33,755 nucleotides of DNA, from positions 1-33,755 of the forward strand of contig DATGEP010000212.1 of NCBI GenBank assembly GCA_035310125.1, given 5' to 3'. Below, piece by piece: positions 30,764 to 33,755 of the stretch. The notes beneath the pieces are model-generated. The model was given only the letters and a program-made list of their open reading frames with translations, searched no databases and was not told the DNA's origin. The position numbers and the translations under genes are program-made. Source of the stretch: DATGEP01 sp035310125 (GTDB lineage: Bacteria > Chloroflexota > Ktedonobacteria > Ktedonobacterales > JADMIN01). Numbering within the stretch: position 1 is the first letter of the stretch; each line of letters begins with the position of its first letter.

Positions 30764-32389
30764 ATGCCTCAGATGGTCCCACCCGCCGTGAGCGCCACCT
30801 ATCCCGCCTATCCCACCGCCTCCAGCATTCGGCTCGGCGTTCAGGTGCCGCCTTCCACCGTCGAAGAAGAGGCCGGACCCGCCTCCGCGCCGCTGGATGT
30901 CGAATCCGCGCTGCGTGGCGCCCCGCTCCGTATCCTCTTCATCGCCTCCGAAGGCGTCCCCTACGTCAAAACCGGCGGCCTTGCCGACGTCGTCGGCGCC
31001 CTCCCGCGCGCCCTGCGCCGCCTCGGCCACGACGTGCGTGTAGCCCTGCCTCGCTACAAGACTATTGACCCCGATCGCTGGCAGCTCGAAACCATCCTCA
31101 CCGATCTTTCTATTCCCATGAACCACGAAATAGAGACAGTCAGCGTGCTGGAGGCGCCTCCCAGCGAAGGTGTCCCCTTCTACTTTATTGATAATGAGCG
31201 CTACTTCCAGCGCGAAAAACTCTACGGCTACAACGATGACGGCGAACGCTTCATCCTATTCTGCCGCGCCGTCCTCGAATGTGTTCGCACCCTCGGCTGG
31301 GCGCCCGACATCATTCACTGCAACGACTGGCACACCGCCATCGTCCCCAACTGGACCAAGACCATCTACCGCGACGATCCCATCCTTTCCTCCGCCGCCA
31401 CCGTCTACACCATCCACAACCTTGCCTTCCAGGGCATCTTTGGCTACCGCATCCTCGAAGTCGCTGGTGTCGCCGAAGAAGGCTTTCTGTACCCTGAAGT
31501 TCTTGAGCTTGCCAACGTGGTGGACCTCATGGGCCGTGGCATCCTCTTTGCCGACGCCATCAGCACCGTCAGCCCCCGCTACGCCCGTGAAATCCTCACC
31601 CCTGAATTTGGCGAGCGCCTGGACCCCGTCCTGCGCAGCCGGCACGATCGCCTCTACGGCATTCTCAACGGCATTGATGTCCGCGAGCATGATCCCGCCA
31701 ACGACCCCTACATCACCGCCCACTACGACGCCTTCTCGCTTGAGCAGCGCCCAGCCAACAAGCGCACCTTGCAAGAGGTGGCCCGCCTGCCCATCTCCGA
31801 CCGCACCCCGATCATTGGCATCATCTCGCGCCTCAGCGACCAGAAAGGCTTCGATCTGCTCGATCAGGTCGCTATCCCCCTCCTGGAGCAAGGCATCCAG
31901 CTTATCGTCTCCGGCACCGGCGACCAGCACTACCACTCCATGTTCCAGCGTCTCGCCCTCCGCTACCCACAACAAGTGACCGTGCAGCTCACCTTCAATG
32001 CCGAAATGAGCCAGCGCATCTACTCCGGCTCCGATATGCTCCTCATGCCATCGCGCTTCGAGCCGTGCGGCCTCACTCAAATGCTCGCCATGCGTTACGG
32101 CAGCATCCCCATCGTCCATCGCACCGGCGGCCTCGCCGACACCGTGCAAGAGTTCGACCCCGGCACCAACACCGGCAACGGCTTTGCCTTCACCCGCTAT
32201 GATCCCTTCCATCTCTTTGCCGCTGTCATGCGCGCCCTCGAAGTCTACAAGTTTCCTGAAGTCTGGTGCGACCTCATGCAGCGCGCCATGCTCGCCGACT
32301 ACTCGTGGGACGCCTCCGCCGAGCAATACGTCGCCCTCTATCGCCGCGCCCAGGAGCTCCAGCGCCTCGCCGCCGCGCGCACGGGGTAG
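30764..32389 (+). CDS. glgA: Glycogen synthase (ADP-glucose type, GT5)
   Basis: The 541-residue GT5 glycogen/starch synthase transfers glucose from ADP-glucose to the growing alpha-1,4-glucan. The N-terminal catalytic half starts at about residue 53 (PLRILFIASEGVPYVKTGGLADVVGALPRAL) with the ADP-glucose-binding Lys69 in KTGG. The C-terminal half has the family's PSRFEPCGLTQMLAMRYGSIPIVHRTGGLADTV. ITAHY, GIISRLSDQKGFDLL and GTGDQHYHSMF are also typical. The first ~52 residues are a low-complexity extension (Pro/Ala/Ser). GGAGGA lies seven bases before the ATG. The neighbouring HIT/GalT-like gene suggests a sugar-phosphate setting; the PHA island nearby gives a second carbon store. Confidence 0.95.
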   Translation: MPQMVPPAVSATYPAYPTASSIRLGVQVPPSTVEEEAGPASAPLDVESALRGAPLRILFIASEGVPYVKTGGLADVVGALPRALRRLGHDVRVALPRYKTIDPDRWQLETILTDLSIPMNHEIETVSVLEAPPSEGVPFYFIDNERYFQREKLYGYNDDGERFILFCRAVLECVRTLGWAPDIIHCNDWHTAIVPNWTKTIYRDDPILSSAATVYTIHNLAFQGIFGYRILEVAGVAEEGFLYPEVLELANVVDLMGRGILFADAISTVSPRYAREILTPEFGERLDPVLRSRHDRLYGILNGIDVREHDPANDPYITAHYDAFSLEQRPANKRTLQEVARLPISDRTPIIGIISRLSDQKGFDLLDQVAIPLLEQGIQLIVSGTGDQHYHSMFQRLALRYPQQVTVQLTFNAEMSQRIYSGSDMLLMPSRFEPCGLTQMLAMRYGSIPIVHRTGGLADTVQEFDPGTNTGNGFAFTRYDPFHLFAAVMRALEVYKFPEVWCDLMQRAMLADYSWDASAEQYVALYRRAQELQRLAAARTG

Positions 32390-32631
32390 TGGATTGCTGT
32401 CTCGTTCACGTGCCTACAGGGCATGTTGAGCGCCTGCGCACCATGGCCGGTGAGGCGCAGACACGCGGCGCCTGGGGACAGGCAACCGGCGCGCTCCGCG
32501 CTCTTAACAGCCGCGTTTCCCCACAGCGATTACGGAACGGCGATCAGATCCAGATGGCTCAAACCATGCTACGATTTGAGCAAAGACGAAACAGCTTTCG
32601 CCGATTTACCGGCTGAGAGGAGTACCATCGC

Positions 32632-33755
32632 ATGGACGACGCACGCAGCGAAGCCACCACGTCAAACATAGGCCAATTGCCCGATCGCATCGCCGCGCTA
32701 CCTGAGCATGAGCGCGCCCTCGCCAACCGCCTCTTCTCCATCGTCGCCAGCGAGGGCGCCATCGTCCCGCCGCCGGAGATGTATCCCTGGCTGGAGCGCA
32801 CCTTCGGCTCCATAGACGCCACCCTGCGCCAGCGTATCGTCCGCGTCACCAATCGCTGGACCTTCGAGGGTGCGACCTTCAATCCCCTACGCAGCCGCCG
32901 TCCCGGCTCTGGCAGCACCCCGCACCACGGCGAGCTAGCGCCGGAGATTGCCCAGCGTATCGCCGCTTCCGAAGGCGACGACTTCTGCGACCCCGACCAC
33001 AAGACCCCCGCCGACACCTTCGGGCGCGTCCGTGGGCGGCATATCGTCACCTCCGCCAATGCCGCCAAAGCCGACGGCTGGCACGCCGTCGGTATCTTCG
33101 ACCGTCACGATCCCCTCGCCATAGATGCCGACCTCATCGCTGACATCCTCGAAACCGCCGGCGAGTGGGCCGCCCGCGCGCACCAGGCCGACCCCGCCGC
33201 GCGCCACTTCTTCCTGCTCTGGAACTGCCTCTGGCGCTCCGGCGCGTCCCAGACTCACGGCCACGTCCAGATGACCCTCAGCGCCGCCATGCCACACGCC
33301 CGCGTGGCCCTCTGGCGCGCCGCCGCCGACCGCTACCACCGCGAAACCGGCGGCGACTACTTCACCGACCTCGCCGCCGTCCACCGCGTCCTCGGCCTCT
33401 CAACCGCCACCGGTGACGACTTCGCCGATGACAAAGTGGAGCGCTTCGCCTCCCTCACTCCCAGCAAAGAGCGCGAAATCGTCCTCCTCGCGCCCACCTA
33501 CGCCGCCGGCGCGCTCGATCCCGCCGAGCCTGCCACCCTTGCCGAGCCGCTCGCCGCCACCATCCTTGCTGCCCTGGATACTCTCGGTGTCCGCTCCTTC
33601 AACCTCGCCGTCTTCGGCCCTCCATTCTCCAGTTCCGATGCCCAGGCCGCCGATTGGAATGATTTCCCCATCGTCGCCCGCTTTGTAGATCGCGGCAACC
33701 TCCTCTCATCCACCTCCGACATCGCCGCCCTGGAGCTGTTCGGCAGCAGCGTCGT
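32632..33755 (+). CDS. GalT-like / HIT-superfamily protein (partial, runs off the window)
   Basis: An uninterrupted frame of 374 codons from ATG 32632 reaches the window end. GAGAGGAG lies about ten bases upstream. The core SGASQTHGHVQM (His209, Gly210, His211, Gln213) matches the H-x-H-x-Q nucleotide-transfer motif of the HIT/galactose-1-phosphate uridylyltransferase superfamily. TNRWTFEGATFNPLRSRRP near residue 75-92 recalls the N-terminal GalT nucleotide-binding region. The C-terminal part (FNLAVFGPPF..., FPIVARFVDRGN) is also GalT-like. Probably a nucleotidyltransferase or phosphorylase acting on sugar phosphates; the substrate cannot be read. It follows glgA by 242 bases containing no supported gene. 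Confidence 0.8.
   Translation, partial: MDDARSEATTSNIGQLPDRIAALPEHERALANRLFSIVASEGAIVPPPEMYPWLERTFGSIDATLRQRIVRVTNRWTFEGATFNPLRSRRPGSGSTPHHGELAPEIAQRIAASEGDDFCDPDHKTPADTFGRVRGRHIVTSANAAKADGWHAVGIFDRHDPLAIDADLIADILETAGEWAARAHQADPAARHFFLLWNCLWRSGASQTHGHVQMTLSAAMPHARVALWRAAADRYHRETGGDYFTDLAAVHRVLGLSTATGDDFADDKVERFASLTPSKEREIVLLAPTYAAGALDPAEPATLAEPLAATILAALDTLGVRSFNLAVFGPPFSSSDAQAADWNDFPIVARFVDRGNLLSSTSDIAALELFGSSV

Noticed and set aside
31256..32326. 356-codon minus-strand open frame rich in Gly, Val, Asp
   Set aside because: Antisense to glgA; composition typical of a shadow.
32443..32616. 57-codon plus-strand frame between glgA and the GalT-like gene
   Set aside because: No ribosome site, poor third-position GC and no similarity; not strong enough to call.

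Overview
The window is a GC-rich bacterial chromosome segment with about 23 protein genes I can support and no RNA genes, CRISPR array or transposase. The most likely source is a member of the Chloroflexota (Ktedonobacteria-like). This rests on a Gram-positive-type LexA box (CGAAC-N4-GTTCG), PhaR/PhaQ/phasin genes of the Bacillus type on GC-rich DNA, and small families (Rdx, YjdJ-type GNAT) common in that phylum. The assignment is an inference of moderate to low confidence.

Layout. Positions 1-3.1 kb hold lexA with a near-perfect self-regulated promoter, an APH-fold kinase and a small membrane protein. From 3.2 to 4.7 kb a MOSC-domain gene and a WYL regulator converge with overlapping ends. 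From 5.0 to 8.6 kb a minus-strand operon, padR - ABC ATPase - FtsX-type permease, is joined by ATGA stop/start overlaps behind an array of direct and inverted repeats. Positions 8.9-21.2 kb form a large polyhydroxyalkanoate (PHA) island. From 21.4 to 25.4 kb lie two half-transporters that look like a heterodimeric ABC exporter. From 25.6 to 28.6 kb there is a PQQ-type beta-propeller protein, a multi-pass membrane protein and a 46-residue lipoprotein. From 28.7 to 30.4 kb there are small redox and acetyltransferase genes bracketed by short palindromic repeats. From 30.8 kb to the end are glycogen synthase glgA and a HIT/GalT-like gene cut by the window edge.

The PHA island is the centrepiece. 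Its left part carries phaB (acetoacetyl-CoA reductase), a PhaR/PhaE-type subunit and a 368-residue two-subunit (class III/IV) synthase on the plus strand. On the minus strand are phaQ (PHB-responsive PadR repressor), a phasin and an ABC1/AarF-type kinase. Its right part is a tightly spaced plus-strand operon: acyl-CoA dehydrogenase, MaoC/PhaJ-like hydratase, a second, class I-type synthase with an unusual basic and coiled-coil N-terminal extension, a PhaZ-type mcl-PHA depolymerase and an acyl-CoA synthetase. Read together, these genes could make 3-hydroxyacyl-CoA by two routes (acetoacetyl-CoA reduction and beta-oxidation), polymerise it with two different synthases, coat the granule, depolymerise it and re-activate the released acids.

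Regulatory signals found by eye include a TTGACA-17-TATACT lexA promoter with a LexA box just downstream, a second LexA-like box at the left edge, a 10-bp-arm inverted repeat over the phaQ promoter with related half-sites before the divergent operon, and a 14-bp-stem hairpin just upstream of phaB. All functions are read from sequence motifs and remembered family features; no database search was run.
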